A stretch of DNA of 64,000 nt from Dongia_A sp035274225 (GTDB taxonomy: Bacteria; Pseudomonadota; Alphaproteobacteria; Dongiales; Dongiaceae), in assembly GCA_035274225.1 (NCBI GenBank), contig DATEOK010000250.1, forward strand, positions 1 through 64,000, given 5' to 3'. The notes beneath the pieces are model-generated. The model was not told the DNA's origin, searched no databases, and was given only the letters and a program-made list of their open reading frames with translations. Positions 26,615 to 35,816 of the stretch are shown in pieces. Numbering within the stretch: position 1 is the stretch's first letter; every line of letters begins with the position of its first letter. A program made the translations under genes and the position numbers.

Positions 26615-28735
26615 TCACCGCTTCCCCCAGTACGAATCCGGTCCCGTCCAGCTCTGATCCGCGCCTGGGATGCGGTAGCGGCCGATGCGGTTGTTCAAGA
26701 TGCCGCCGACATAGAGCCAGCCCTTGTGCTCGCGCATCGAGGTCACCATCGGGTGGCTTTCGCCGCTCATGTCGCCGAGGGTTTCGACGATGCGGCCGGT
26801 CTCGTCGAACTTCACCACGCCGCCGGTGTTGATGTTGGGGAACAGCCATTCGTCCTGCGGCAGGCGGCGGGTCATGCGCTTGCGCATGCCGGGTGAGCGC
26901 AAGGCGAGGTCGAAGCTCGGCGTGCGCATGCCGAGCCACGCCATCCAATAGGTGCCATCGGAGGCGCGGTTGATGTTGTCGGGATAGCCCGGCATGTCCT
27001 TGATCACGCACTCGACCTGGCCCTTCTTAGGCCCGTCAAACCAATAGCGGTGCACGCGGCAGGCCCAGCTTTCCGCCATGAACAGTGACATGCCGTCGTG
27101 GGCGATGCAGACGCCGTTGGCGTAGCGGTAATGATCGAGGATCGTCGTCGTCTTGGCCGTGCGCGGATCGTAGCACAGCAGGCGGCCGGTCGGGCGGCTC
27201 TCGATCGAGTCCACCGCCCACTCATGCGCGTCGTAGCGCGTGGTGGAATCGGTGAAGAAGATGCGGCCGTCCGGCGCCACGTCGCAGTCATTGGGATCGC
27301 GCAGCCGGGCATCGTCGACGATCGAGGTCCAGGAGCGGCGGGTCTCGGCCGAGAGCTTCGTGACTTCACCGGCCTTGGAGATGGAATAGAGGCCCATGGC
27401 GCCGACACAGGAGAGCAGGTTGCCCGCCGGGTCGAACGCGAGGCCGAGCGGGAAGCCGCCCGTATGCGCGAAGACTTCGGAGCGCTTGTAGTCGGGTGCG
27501 AAGAACCGCACGATCTCGCCGTGGCGGGTGCCGCAGTAGAGGTGATCGTCGCGGTCGAGGATCACGTCCTCCGGCCCTTCGATCTCACCGAGGCCGATAT
27601 ACTCGGTCTTGGCGAGGCGATCGTTCAGCGCGTAGGGCGAGCTCGCATTGGGCAAGGCGGACTGCGTCTCTCCCATGCGGTGGTGGATCGGCGCGACGTA
27701 GAGCTCGTTCAGCACCTTGTCGCGGTTCTTGAGCCAGCGGATGTCGAGCACCACCGCGACCGCGAGCAGAAGGCCCAGCACCATCTGGTTGAAGCCGGTG
27801 CCGAAGCCGAGGCGGATCAGGCCGTTGGTCATCACCAGCACGATGATGGCGCCCATCGCCCCCTTCACGATGGAGCCGCGCCCGCCGCCAAGCGAATTGC
27901 CGCCGACCACCGCCGCGGTCAGCGCCAGGATTTCAAGGCCCGCGCCGGTGCCAGGTCCTGCGCCGCTGAGGCGGCAGGCGAACAGGAAACCGGCGAGCCC
28001 GCAGGCGAGGCCGGAAATCACATAGGTCATGAAGACCGTGCGCTTGACGTTGATCCCGGAGTTGAACGCCGAGCGGCGCGAACCGCCGACCGCCAGGATG
28101 TGCCAGCCGGGCCGCGAGCGCGTCAGCGCGATGTGCGCCAGGATGGCGATCGCGATCGCCGTGAGGACGGCGACGGAGAAGCCGAAGACCGTGCCGTCGC
28201 CGATGAAGTCCCAGGCGTCGGACGACATGTAGGAGGACTGGATGGCGGTGCCGTAGTCCACCACCAGGATGTCGAACACGGCGCGGCCGATGATCAGCGT
28301 GACCAGCGTGGTCAGGAACGCGCGCAGGCGCATGTAGCCGACCAGGTAGCCGTTGATCGCGCCGAGCGCGAGGCCGGTCGCCAGCGCCGCCGCGAACGCG
28401 ACCCACACCGGCTGCTCCAGGATGAAGAAGGCGCCAACCGCGGAGAAGCAGGAGAGCGCGAAGATAGAGCCGACGGAGAGGTCGATGCCGCCGCCCAGCA
28501 TCACGATGGTGAGGCCGGTGACGACGATCGAGAATTCGCCGAGCTGGCGCGTGGAATCGGTCAACGACTGCGGCTTGAAAAAGCCGGAGATCGCGCTGCC
28601 GAACCCGGCCACCGTGATGAGCAGGGCAAGAAACGGAATGGCGTTGTCGGTCCAGCGCTTGGTCAGGATCTCCCCGATCAGGTGATCGGGGATGACGTTG
28701 TAGCGCAGGCGCAGGGCTCGTTCTTTGAGGGTCAT
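26615..28735 (-). CDS. Fusion of sugar ABC permease and SMP-30/strictosidine-synthase-like propeller
   Basis: A 706-residue two-domain protein. Residues 1 to about 325 form a BPD_transp_2 sugar permease with VMLGGGIDLSVGSIFAL, the coupling loop GGSRRSAFNSGINVKRT and GGNSLGGGRGSIVKGAMGA. From about residue 345 a propeller follows: IEGPEDVILDRDDHLYCGT, DPNDCDVAPDGRIFFTDST, RYANGVCIAHDGMSLFMAES and MPGYPDNINRASDGTYW. The frame is continuous with no stop or frameshift, so the fusion is real in this sequence. The propeller would lie on one face of the membrane next to the pore, most likely the cytoplasm. The ATG at MTLKERALRLR was preferred. Confidence 0.88.
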   Translation of the reverse strand: MTLKERALRLRYNVIPDHLIGEILTKRWTDNAIPFLALLITVAGFGSAISGFFKPQSLTDSTRQLGEFSIVVTGLTIVMLGGGIDLSVGSIFALSCFSAVGAFFILEQPVWVAFAAALATGLALGAINGYLVGYMRLRAFLTTLVTLIIGRAVFDILVVDYGTAIQSSYMSSDAWDFIGDGTVFGFSVAVLTAIAIAILAHIALTRSRPGWHILAVGGSRRSAFNSGINVKRTVFMTYVISGLACGLAGFLFACRLSGAGPGTGAGLEILALTAAVVGGNSLGGGRGSIVKGAMGAIIVLVMTNGLIRLGFGTGFNQMVLGLLLAVAVVLDIRWLKNRDKVLNELYVAPIHHRMGETQSALPNASSPYALNDRLAKTEYIGLGEIEGPEDVILDRDDHLYCGTRHGEIVRFFAPDYKRSEVFAHTGGFPLGLAFDPAGNLLSCVGAMGLYSISKAGEVTKLSAETRRSWTSIVDDARLRDPNDCDVAPDGRIFFTDSTTRYDAHEWAVDSIESRPTGRLLCYDPRTAKTTTILDHYRYANGVCIAHDGMSLFMAESWACRVHRYWFDGPKKGQVECVIKDMPGYPDNINRASDGTYWMAWLGMRTPSFDLALRSPGMRKRMTRRLPQDEWLFPNINTGGVVKFDETGRIVETLGDMSGESHPMVTSMREHKGWLYVGGILNNRIGRYRIPGADQSWTGPDSYWGKR

Positions 28736-28813
28736 AGGCAATCCGACCGCCAACACAATATCCCTTCATCCCGCGCGGAACGGAGCCATGGCATATCAAG
28801 AATGCGCGCTGAT

Positions 28814-28980
28814 TTCCCCTCCCCCAACATGGGGGAGGGTAGGGAGAGGGAAGCCGCGTTTCGGCGGGAGAGAGTCATCGCTCGCTTCCCCCACCTCGAT
28901 CCTCCCCCGTGTCGGGGGAGGAGGAACTGTGCTTCGTTGGCCATGTGCGATTGCCTTCCCCCGCAAGGGGGGAAGGGGAG
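28814..28980. repeat. Cluster of short GC-rich hairpins, repeat family A remnant
   Basis: Three hairpins occur in this gap: CCCCTCCCCCAACATGGGGG, CCTCCCCC/GGGGGAGG around GTGTC (28901-28922), and CTTCCCCC/GGGGGGAAG around GCAA. The last is the same terminal hairpin as in the two long family-A elements. The remainder of the 323-base gap is unremarkable apart from the terminator-like hairpin beside the binding-protein gene. Confidence 0.65.
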
Positions 28981-29019
28981 TCTTGCTTGGTTGGTGTCAT
29001 CATTCCCCTAGAGACAAAG

Positions 29020-29047
29020 GGGAGCGGCCGGTGAAATGACCGCTCCC
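29020..29047 (-). terminator. Hairpin after the sugar-binding protein gene
   Basis: GGGAGCGG and CCGCTCCC form an 8-bp stem with a 12-base loop, followed on the minus strand by CTTTGTC. It sits about 10 bases after the binding-protein stop and probably reduces read-through into the permease-propeller fusion. Confidence 0.55.
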
Positions 29048-29058
29048 GTAGTCCACTA

Positions 29059-30090
29059 CTACTGCGCCGCCGCCTGCAGGTGCTTCAGGTCCCAGCAGGT
29101 TTCGGGCCGCAGGTCGGCCTTGGTCCAGGCGCGTTCCAACGTATAGATGTACGTCTTCGACGTGCCGGCCGGCTGGCCGCTCTGCAGCAGGAACTTGACG
29201 ATCGCGTTCATGTCACGCGACTGGCCGGCGAGGTCGGTCATCACCACCGCGCCGAAGGTCCCGTCATTGATGTAGTTGCAGTCGAGCATCTCGCCGCCGC
29301 CGGTGGTGACCAGGAACACCTTGCCATCGAGCTTGGCATCGCGGATCGCCGCGGCCGCGCCGGTCGCGTCGCCATCCCAGAAGTCGATGATGGCGCAGAT
29401 GTCCGGGTGCTGCTGCAGCATGGTCGCGGTGACGGTGCGCGAGGTGGTCGGATCCCAGTTGGAGAACGGCTCCGCCACGACCTTGAAGTCGGGGTTCTGC
29501 TTCAGCACCTTCATGATGCCGTTGTACTGGTAGATGCTGGAGGCGTTGGCAGCGTCGCCCTGCACCAGGCCGATCTTCTTGCCCGGATTGTCGGCGCAGT
29601 GCTTCACCGCGGCTTCGGCCTCGAGCTGGCCGAGGCGATCCCAGTCGCTGCCGATGAAGGCGTCGGCCGGGAAGTTCATCGGGTTGTCGATCAGGACGAC
29701 ATAGATGCCTTCCTTCTGCGCCCGCTTCAGCACCTTGCCGTAGGAGTTGAGGTCGGGCGAATGCACCACCAGCACGTCCGGCTTGGGATCGGACGACACC
29801 AGCTCGGTCAGCGCCTGGGCGCCGGCCTCGGTGCTCCAGTTGGGATCGCGGGTCTCGAAGCTGCCGCCCCACGCCTCGACCTCCTTCTTCAGATACGCCG
29901 ACCAGCCCTGCGCCAGGTCGAAGCCCATCGCCATCGGCACCAGCACCACGCGCTTCTCCTTCAGCGCCCCCGAATAGGCCGCCGGGCCCGGATCGTCGCC
30001 GCTTTGCGCCATCGCGGGCTCGGCCGCGGCGAACGCCAGGCCGGCGAGCGACGCCATCGCTACAAATAGACTCTTCCACTTCGTAATCAT
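29059..30090 (-). CDS. Sugar-binding periplasmic protein (RbsB-like)
   Basis: A 343-residue periplasmic-binding protein type 1. It has a Sec signal peptide (SLFVAMASLAGLAFAAAEP, cleavage after AMA) and the two-lobe pattern: EKRVVLVPMAMGFDLAQGW, then PDVLVVHSPDLNSYGKVLKR, GIYVVLIDNPMNFPADAFIG and DICAIIDFWDGDATGAAAAI. The sugar is not predictable from sequence. Its place between two permease genes shows it feeds this importer. The ATG is preceded by an AGAGG ribosome site and the in-frame extension upstream runs into the permease gene. Confidence 0.88.
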   Translation of the reverse strand: MITKWKSLFVAMASLAGLAFAAAEPAMAQSGDDPGPAAYSGALKEKRVVLVPMAMGFDLAQGWSAYLKKEVEAWGGSFETRDPNWSTEAGAQALTELVSSDPKPDVLVVHSPDLNSYGKVLKRAQKEGIYVVLIDNPMNFPADAFIGSDWDRLGQLEAEAAVKHCADNPGKKIGLVQGDAANASSIYQYNGIMKVLKQNPDFKVVAEPFSNWDPTTSRTVTATMLQQHPDICAIIDFWDGDATGAAAAIRDAKLDGKVFLVTTGGGEMLDCNYINDGTFGAVVMTDLAGQSRDMNAIVKFLLQSGQPAGTSKTYIYTLERAWTKADLRPETCWDLKHLQAAAQ

Positions 30091-30119
30091 GGTCTTCTGC
30101 CTCTCTGCCTCGTTGCGCG

Positions 30120-31100
30120 CTAAATGTCGCCCTGCTGCGCCGTCTGCTCGTCGCGCGGATTGAGCAGGCCGTCGACCACGATGGCGATCAGCAGGATCGT
30201 GGATTTGATCAGGTTCTGGTAGATGTTCGAGATGTCGATGATGGTCATGGCGTTCTGCATGATGCCGATCAGCAGCGCGCCGACGATGACGTTGCGCATG
30301 CCCCCGGTACCGCCGTTGAGGCCGATGCCGCCGATCACCACCACCAGGATGACGTCGTACAGCAGGTTGGAATTGACCACCCGCACGTTGATGCTGTGCA
30401 GGCTGGACGCAATGAGGATCCCGGCCGCGAAGGCGATCAGCGCCGACAGCACATAGCGCAGCACGATCATCGGCCTGACCGGAATGCCCATGTTGCGCGC
30501 CGCCATGAAATTGTCGCCCATCAGGTAGGTGTAGCGGCCCCACTTGGCGAAGCGCAGGAAGAGAAAGGCCGCGACGCAGACGGCGGCGAAGAAGAACACC
30601 TCGACGGGAATGTCGAGGAAGCGGAAGCGGCCGAGCAACTCGACCCAATGGTCGGGCGGCACCGGCGTCGCGTCCTGCCCGATCAGCTGCGAGCGCACGA
30701 AACCGTAGACGAAGGCCGAGCTGGCGAGGGTGGCGAAAATCGCCGGCACGTCGGCATAAGCGACCAGGAAGCCGTTGATGAGGCCGATGGCGATGACGCC
30801 GCCCAGCACCAGGAGCAGGGCGGTGCCGCCGGAGACCCCATTGTTCAGCATCTGCAGGTACCAGGCGACGGACATGGCCATGATCGCGACCATGGAGAGG
30901 TCGATGCCGCGGCCGATGATGATGATCGCCATGCCGACCGCCAGGATGCCGAGCACGCTGACGCTGCGCACGATCGCGACCAGGTTATCGGCGGTGAAGA
31001 AGCCGCCGAGGCCGACCGACGCCGCCAGGAACAGCAGGACCGCCAGGGCGAAAACGATCCGCTCCTGGGTCATGCCGCCGAATGTTCGTGATTGTGCCAT
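30120..31100 (-). CDS. Sugar ABC transporter permease (first gene of operon)
   Basis: A 326-residue inner-membrane permease of the ribose/xylose type with about nine hydrophobic segments. VGMAIIIIGRGIDLSMVAIM and the later MGDNFMAARNMGIPVRP coupling loop, plus VVVIGGIGLNGGTGGMRNVIVG, are diagnostic. It presumably pairs with the permease half of the fusion protein as a heterodimer, since the operon has one ATPase and one binding protein. It is the first gene of the minus-strand operon; the 290-base region upstream is shared with a divergent CoA-transferase gene. Confidence 0.88.
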   Translation of the reverse strand: MAQSRTFGGMTQERIVFALAVLLFLAASVGLGGFFTADNLVAIVRSVSVLGILAVGMAIIIIGRGIDLSMVAIMAMSVAWYLQMLNNGVSGGTALLLVLGGVIAIGLINGFLVAYADVPAIFATLASSAFVYGFVRSQLIGQDATPVPPDHWVELLGRFRFLDIPVEVFFFAAVCVAAFLFLRFAKWGRYTYLMGDNFMAARNMGIPVRPMIVLRYVLSALIAFAAGILIASSLHSINVRVVNSNLLYDVILVVVIGGIGLNGGTGGMRNVIVGALLIGIMQNAMTIIDISNIYQNLIKSTILLIAIVVDGLLNPRDEQTAQQGDI

Positions 31101-31210
31101 CCCCGTCCCGCTCTTTGGCGGCTAGTGAACAACGAATCTGTCGCGGCGGGCAAGTAATGGCGCGCAAGATTCCATCGTTTGGTTCGCGAGCGATGCTTGT
31201 GGCCATGCAC

Positions 31211-31234
31211 CATTGGAACCTTCGGGAACCAATG
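31211..31234. promoter_or_regulatory. Palindrome in the permease/CoA-transferase divergent region
   Basis: CATTGG and CCAATG flank a symmetric centre in which CC-TTCG-GG can pair and AA faces AA. This could be a repressor operator or a cruciform. It lies about 110 bases from the permease start and 160 from the CoA-transferase start. The rest of the 290-base gap shows nothing recognisable. Confidence 0.4.
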
Positions 31235-31391
31235 CGCAGGCATCCCATCCTGTTCGGGGCCGCGGCGCCGCTGTGAAGCGGGACACAGACAAGGGGCCAT
31301 TGCGAAACCCTTCTATCCGCTTCCGATCGGCTCTAGGATTCGCGCCATGCGCTGCCGGGGCCAAGAGCGGCGGATCATGGGAGGTTGAGCA

Positions 31392-32726
31392 ATGGCATTT
31401 CAGGGCCAGCAGGGTGAGGCGCGCAAGGCCTCGGCGGCGGAGGCGGCCGGCCTGGTCAAATCCGGCATGTGGCTGGATTGGGGTTTCGGACTGTGCCAGC
31501 CGGACAAGTTCGATGCGGCGCTGGCAGCGCGCAAGGACGAGCTTCAGGGCGTCAAGATCCGCGTCTGCCTCAGCATGCGGCAGCGCCAGGTGCTGGAATG
31601 TGATCCTGACGGTACGCACTTCCAATGGTTCAACTGGCATTTCTCGGGCTACGACCGCAAGCACCACGACGCCGGGCGCTGCAACTACATCCCGATGAAT
31701 TTCGGCGAGGTGCCGGACTGGTATCGCCGCTTCATCGACCCCTGCGACATCCTGGTGCTGAAGACCGCGCCGATGGACGAGAACGGTTTCTTCAATTTCG
31801 GCATGTCCTCGACCTATTCCTATGCCACCGCGGAGCGGGCGCGCTGTATCATCGTCGAGGTGTCGGAGCATGCCCCGGTGGTTTTCGGCGAGCAGAGCGC
31901 GATCCATGTCAGCCATGTCGACTACATCATCGACGAAGGCAGCGACCCGCTGCCGGAGCTGAAGAACCCGCCGGTCAGCGAGATCGACCGCAAGATCGCC
32001 GCCCTGATCGCCGCCGAGGTGGAGGACGGCGCCTGCCTGCAGATCGGCATCGGCGGCATGCCGAACGCGGTCTGCTCCATGCTCCAGGAAGCGGGGGTCA
32101 AGGACCTCGGCATCCATACCGAGATGCTGGGCGATGGCCTGGTCGACCTGATCGAGGCCGGGCTCATCACCAACGCCCGCAAGCGGGTGAACCCGGGCAA
32201 GACCGTGTTCACCTTCGCCGGCGGCTCGCGCAAGCTCTACGACATCATCCACCGCAACCAGGACATCCATGTCTATCCGGTGGACTACACCAACCTGCCG
32301 CACAACATCATGCAGAATGACAAGGTGGTGTCGATCAACAACACCACGCAGATCGACCTGCAGGGCCAGGCCGCGTCCGAGAGCGCCGGAACGCGGCACA
32401 TCAGCGGCACCGGCGGCCAACTGCAGTTCGTGCGCGGCGCCTATGCCTCGCACGGCGGCAAGAGCTTCATCTGCATGTCCTCGACGTACGACAAGAAGGG
32501 CGAGCCGCAGAGCCGCATCGTCTCCATGCTGACGCCGGGCAATATCGTCACCACGCCGCGGGTCGACACGATGTACGTGGCGACCGAGTACGGCATCGTG
32601 AACTTGAAGGGCAAGTCGGTGTCGGAGCGCGCCAAGGCGCTGATCTCGATCGCGCACCCCAAGTTCCGCGAGCAGCTGGAGCGCGACGCGCGGGACAAGA
32701 ACATCATCTGCAAGGGGTTTGTGTAA
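31392..32726 (+). CDS. Acetyl-CoA hydrolase/transferase family protein
   Basis: A 444-residue CoA-transferase of the 4-hydroxybutyrate/butyrate CoA-transferase type. The motif GIHTEMLGDGLVDLIEAG carries the catalytic glutamate, ACLQIGIGGMPNAV is the oxyanion-type glycine loop, and RHISGTGGQLQFVRGAY with GGKSFICMSST completes the C-terminal half. The early stretch has extra histidines (SGYDRKHHDAGRCNYIPMNF). It would move CoA between acetate and a short acyl acid; the acyl group is not clear. It stands alone between the sugar operon and repeat A. Confidence 0.85.
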   Translation: MAFQGQQGEARKASAAEAAGLVKSGMWLDWGFGLCQPDKFDAALAARKDELQGVKIRVCLSMRQRQVLECDPDGTHFQWFNWHFSGYDRKHHDAGRCNYIPMNFGEVPDWYRRFIDPCDILVLKTAPMDENGFFNFGMSSTYSYATAERARCIIVEVSEHAPVVFGEQSAIHVSHVDYIIDEGSDPLPELKNPPVSEIDRKIAALIAAEVEDGACLQIGIGGMPNAVCSMLQEAGVKDLGIHTEMLGDGLVDLIEAGLITNARKRVNPGKTVFTFAGGSRKLYDIIHRNQDIHVYPVDYTNLPHNIMQNDKVVSINNTTQIDLQGQAASESAGTRHISGTGGQLQFVRGAYASHGGKSFICMSSTYDKKGEPQSRIVSMLTPGNIVTTPRVDTMYVATEYGIVNLKGKSVSERAKALISIAHPKFREQLERDARDKNIICKGFV

Positions 32727-32752
32727 GAAGAACGATCCTCCAACCTATAAGT

Positions 32753-33050
32753 CCCCTTCCCTCCTTGCGGGGGAAGGATGCGTAGCCTTAGCGAGCGTCA
32801 GCGAGCTTAGGCTAAGCTGGATGGGGGGTAGCGCACCGATAGGTGCGCGTGCTCGCAAGAGCACAAAGACACAGGCGACAGCCAACCTTGCACCACGGAA
32901 TCGCCATCGACGTGGCTTGCGGACAAATGAATCACCGCCGTTAGCGCTGCCGCGCTGCGCGCCTGGCGGCGCGACCCCCCATCCAGCTCCGGCTAAGCTC
33001 ACTGCGTTCGCTAAGCCTGCGCATCCTTCCCCTGCAAGGGGGGAAGGGGA
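32753..33050. repeat. Long inverted intergenic repeat, family A, copy 2
   Basis: This fills most of the 345-base gap after the CoA-transferase. The left arm begins CCCCTTCCCTCCTTGCGGGG and includes GCTTAGGCTAAGCTGGATGG; the right arm contains CCCCATCCAGCTCCGGCTAA and ends GGGGGGAAGGGG, so the arms are imperfect reverse complements of about 80 bases. About 130 bases of different sequence lie between. Arm sequences match copy 1 at 26.3 kb. Confidence 0.82.
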
Positions 33051-33071
33051 ATAATAAGGGGCCTGATCTCA

Positions 33072-34175
33072 TTGCCGGACCTTCCATTGCACAACTTCCT
33101 CCGCTCCCTCGCCACCCGCATCCCCGAGCTGCGTCTGGCCGTGCGTGTCACCACGGCGGCGGTGCTGGCGTTTGCGTTGGCGAAGCTGCTCGGCTTTGCG
33201 CACGGCTACTGGGCGGTCATCACGGCGATCATCGTGATGCAGACCAGCGTCGGCGGGTCGCTCAAGGCGGCGGTGGACCGGTTGCTCGGCACCATGGCGG
33301 GTGCGCTCTATGGCACGGCGGTTGCGCTGCTGATCCCGCACGGCACGACGGGCGAGCTGGCGAGCGCGATGGTGGCGGCGATCCTGCCGCTGGCGCTGCT
33401 GGCGGCAGTCAAGCCGGGCTTCAAGGTGGCGCCCGTCACTGCTTTCATCGTGCTGGTGCCGCTGTCCGGCGCGGCGTCGCCGCCGCTCACCTATGCGCTG
33501 GAACGGATCCTGGAGATCTCCATCGGCAGCGTGGTCGGGATTGCGACCGCGCTGCTGGTGTTACCGGCGCGGGCGCATCATAACCTGGCGCAGCTGGCGG
33601 CCAAGGCGGCCGACCTCAATGCCGCGCTGATGGTGTCCTTGTTCGAGGGCCTGACCAGCGACGCCGGCCGCCCGGGCCTGCGCGCGCAGCACGCGGCGGT
33701 CCGCAAGGCGCTGGCACAAGCGGATGTGGCGGTCGAGGAGGCGGTGCGCGAGCGCAAGAGCTGGCTCACCGATTTGCCCGACCCAGAGCCTCTGGTGCGT
33801 TCGCTCTACCGGTTGCGCCACGACCTCGTGATGGTCGGCCGCGCCACCGCGAAGCCGCTGCCGGACGTGCTGGCCCCGCGCCTCTCGCCCAGGCTGATGG
33901 ACGTGCGCGATGCCGGCAGCAGCTTGCTGCGCGCGATGGCGGAGGCGCTGCGCATGCGCAAGACCGCGCCCAGCCTGGAGCCGCTGGAGACCGCCTTGCG
34001 CGACTATGTCGCCGAGATGGACGCGGTGTGGAAGGACAAGATGACCCAGGCCCTCGCGGCCGACGATGCCGGCCGCATTTTCGCTTTGCGCTTCGCCCTC
34101 GACCAGATGATCCAGGATTGCCGCGACCTCGCCAACCGCATCAACGAACTGGCCGGCAGCAAGGCCGCCGCATAA
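33072..34175 (+). CDS. FUSC-family membrane protein (aromatic acid exporter type)
   Basis: A 367-residue protein with an N-terminal membrane part of about six helices (LRLAVRVTTAAVLAFALAKL, GYWAVITAIIVMQTSVGGSL, and LPLALLAAVKPGFK) and a long helical cytoplasmic C-terminal half. GYWAVITAIIVMQ..VG.S is the hallmark of FUSC/AaeB-like putative exporters of aromatic acids. A single membrane module is present, shorter than the full two-module AaeB. The TTG start is weakly supported; the frame offers no better ATG before the first helix. Confidence 0.8.
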   Translation: MPDLPLHNFLRSLATRIPELRLAVRVTTAAVLAFALAKLLGFAHGYWAVITAIIVMQTSVGGSLKAAVDRLLGTMAGALYGTAVALLIPHGTTGELASAMVAAILPLALLAAVKPGFKVAPVTAFIVLVPLSGAASPPLTYALERILEISIGSVVGIATALLVLPARAHHNLAQLAAKAADLNAALMVSLFEGLTSDAGRPGLRAQHAAVRKALAQADVAVEEAVRERKSWLTDLPDPEPLVRSLYRLRHDLVMVGRATAKPLPDVLAPRLSPRLMDVRDAGSSLLRAMAEALRMRKTAPSLEPLETALRDYVAEMDAVWKDKMTQALAADDAGRIFALRFALDQMIQDCRDLANRINELAGSKAAA

Positions 34176-34258
34176 TCATCACGAAGGGGCCGCGTTCGCG
34201 CCCCGCCGCCGCCACACCCGTCGCGCCAAATCCCACCGCAGCCAGTGCGGAGGGGACC

Positions 34259-35800
34259 ATGCGCATCCTGTTGATCAATCCAGGCCATCCGTCGATCGGC
34301 AGCCGCATCCCGGACGATCATCTGCCGCCGCTCGGCCTGCTCTCGGTCGGCGGGCCGCTGATCGACGACGGGCATACGGTCAGGCTGCTGGATGCCGAGT
34401 TCGGGCCGATGCCGGTCGGCGACATCGTGGCGGAAGCAGCGGCGTTCGCGCCGGATGCGGTGCTGGTCGGCCATTCCGGCTCGACCTCCGGCCATCCCGG
34501 CGCGGTCGAACTGTTCCGCGCGATCCGCGCCCATCTGCCGTCCTGCAGGATCATCTATGGCGGCGTGTTCCCGACCTATCACTGGCGCGAGGTGCTAGTC
34601 GAGGTGCCAGAGGTCGACGTGGTGGTGCGCGGCGAGGGCGAGGAGACGGCGCGCAAGCTGATGCGCGCGCTGGAGAACGGCCGCGCGCTGATGGACGTGC
34701 CGGGCATCGCCTATCGCATGGGCGACCGGCCGTTCGCGACGCTGCCGGCGCTTGCCATCCGCGATCTCGACGCCTATCGCGTCGGCTGGGAGCTGATCGA
34801 CTTCGCGCGCTATTCCTACTGGGGCGGCAAGCGCGCGGTGGTGGTGCAGTTCTCGCGCGGCTGCCCGCATCTGTGCAACTACTGCGGCCAGCGCGGCTTC
34901 TGGACCCGCTGGCGCCACCGCGATCCGGTGCGCTTTGCACAGGAGATCGCGCGGCTGCACCGCGAGCACGGCGTCGAGGTGTTCAATTTCGCCGACGAGA
35001 ACCCGACGGTGTCGCGCAACGCCTGGAAGGCGTTCCTCGAGGCGCTGATCGCCGAGCAGGTGAAGGTGATCCTGGTCGGCTCGACCCGCGCCGACGACAT
35101 CGTGCGCGATGGAGACCTGTTGCCGCTCTACAAGCAGGCCGGCTGGCAACGCTTCCTGCTCGGCATAGAGAATACCGACGACGCAACCCTGAAGCTGATC
35201 CGCAAGGGCGGCAGCACCACCACCGACCGCGAGGCGATCCGCCTGATGCGGCAGAACGGAATCCTCTCGATGGCGACCTGGGTGGTCGGCTTCGAGGAGG
35301 AGCGCGACAAGGACTACTGGCGGGGCTTGAAGCAGCTGCTGGCCTACGATCCCGACCAGATCCAGATGCTCTATGTCACACCGCACCGCTGGACGCCCTA
35401 CTTCCGCATCGCCGCGCCGCGCCGCGTGATCCAACTCGACCGGCGGCGCTGGGACTACAAGCACCAGGTGCTGGCGACGCGTTTCGTGCCGCCGTGGCGC
35501 GTGCTGCTGTGGGTGAAGCTGACCGAAGCGATCCTGCAGGGCCGGCCGAAGGCGTTCTACCGCACCTTCCTGCAGCGCGACCGCGGCCTGCGCCACGCCA
35601 TGCAATGGTACAGCCGCATGGGCAAGCGGGTGTGGCCGTACGAGATCAAGAACTTCCTGTTCCGCGACCGCCGCACCGAGAGCGGGCCGACCGTCCAGGA
35701 ATACTGGGGCGCGCCGCAGGACGCGGAGGAAGAGGCGCTGCGGCCGGTGCCGACCGCCAAGACGGCCAGACGCGATGCTGTTGACGTGAGCGCCGCCTGA
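34259..35800 (+). CDS. BchE-like B12-binding-type radical SAM enzyme
   Basis: A 513-residue radical SAM protein with an N-terminal cobalamin-binding-like domain (LLINPGHPSIGSR, then YGGVFPTYHWREVLVEVPEV) and the cluster motif RGCPHLCNYCGQ with Cys202, Cys206 and Cys209. Further downstream, VEVFNFADENPTVSRNAWKA, GSTRADDIVRDGDLL, GILSMATWVVGFEEERDKDY and DPDQIQMLYVTPHRWTPYF closely resemble BchE, the oxygen-independent Mg-protoporphyrin IX monomethyl ester cyclase. The start has AGGGG before the ATG. No other bacteriochlorophyll gene is near. It may be a true BchE or a paralog on another substrate. Confidence 0.8.
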   Translation: MRILLINPGHPSIGSRIPDDHLPPLGLLSVGGPLIDDGHTVRLLDAEFGPMPVGDIVAEAAAFAPDAVLVGHSGSTSGHPGAVELFRAIRAHLPSCRIIYGGVFPTYHWREVLVEVPEVDVVVRGEGEETARKLMRALENGRALMDVPGIAYRMGDRPFATLPALAIRDLDAYRVGWELIDFARYSYWGGKRAVVVQFSRGCPHLCNYCGQRGFWTRWRHRDPVRFAQEIARLHREHGVEVFNFADENPTVSRNAWKAFLEALIAEQVKVILVGSTRADDIVRDGDLLPLYKQAGWQRFLLGIENTDDATLKLIRKGGSTTTDREAIRLMRQNGILSMATWVVGFEEERDKDYWRGLKQLLAYDPDQIQMLYVTPHRWTPYFRIAAPRRVIQLDRRRWDYKHQVLATRFVPPWRVLLWVKLTEAILQGRPKAFYRTFLQRDRGLRHAMQWYSRMGKRVWPYEIKNFLFRDRRTESGPTVQEYWGAPQDAEEEALRPVPTAKTARRDAVDVSAA

Positions 35801-35816
35801 TGGCACTGCATCGGGC

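Noticed and set aside
27098..29011. Plus-strand open frame of 637 codons opposite the permease-propeller fusion
   Set aside because: Low-complexity D, R, A, H-rich product with no motif; the minus strand holds two clear domains.
31122..32657. Minus-strand open frame of 511 codons opposite the CoA-transferase
   Set aside because: Antisense shadow; the plus-strand product has intact CoA-transferase motifs.
26329..33050. Family A repeats as insertion sequences or CRISPR
   Set aside because: No transposase, no regular direct repeats and spacers; only imperfect inverted arms with unlike centres.
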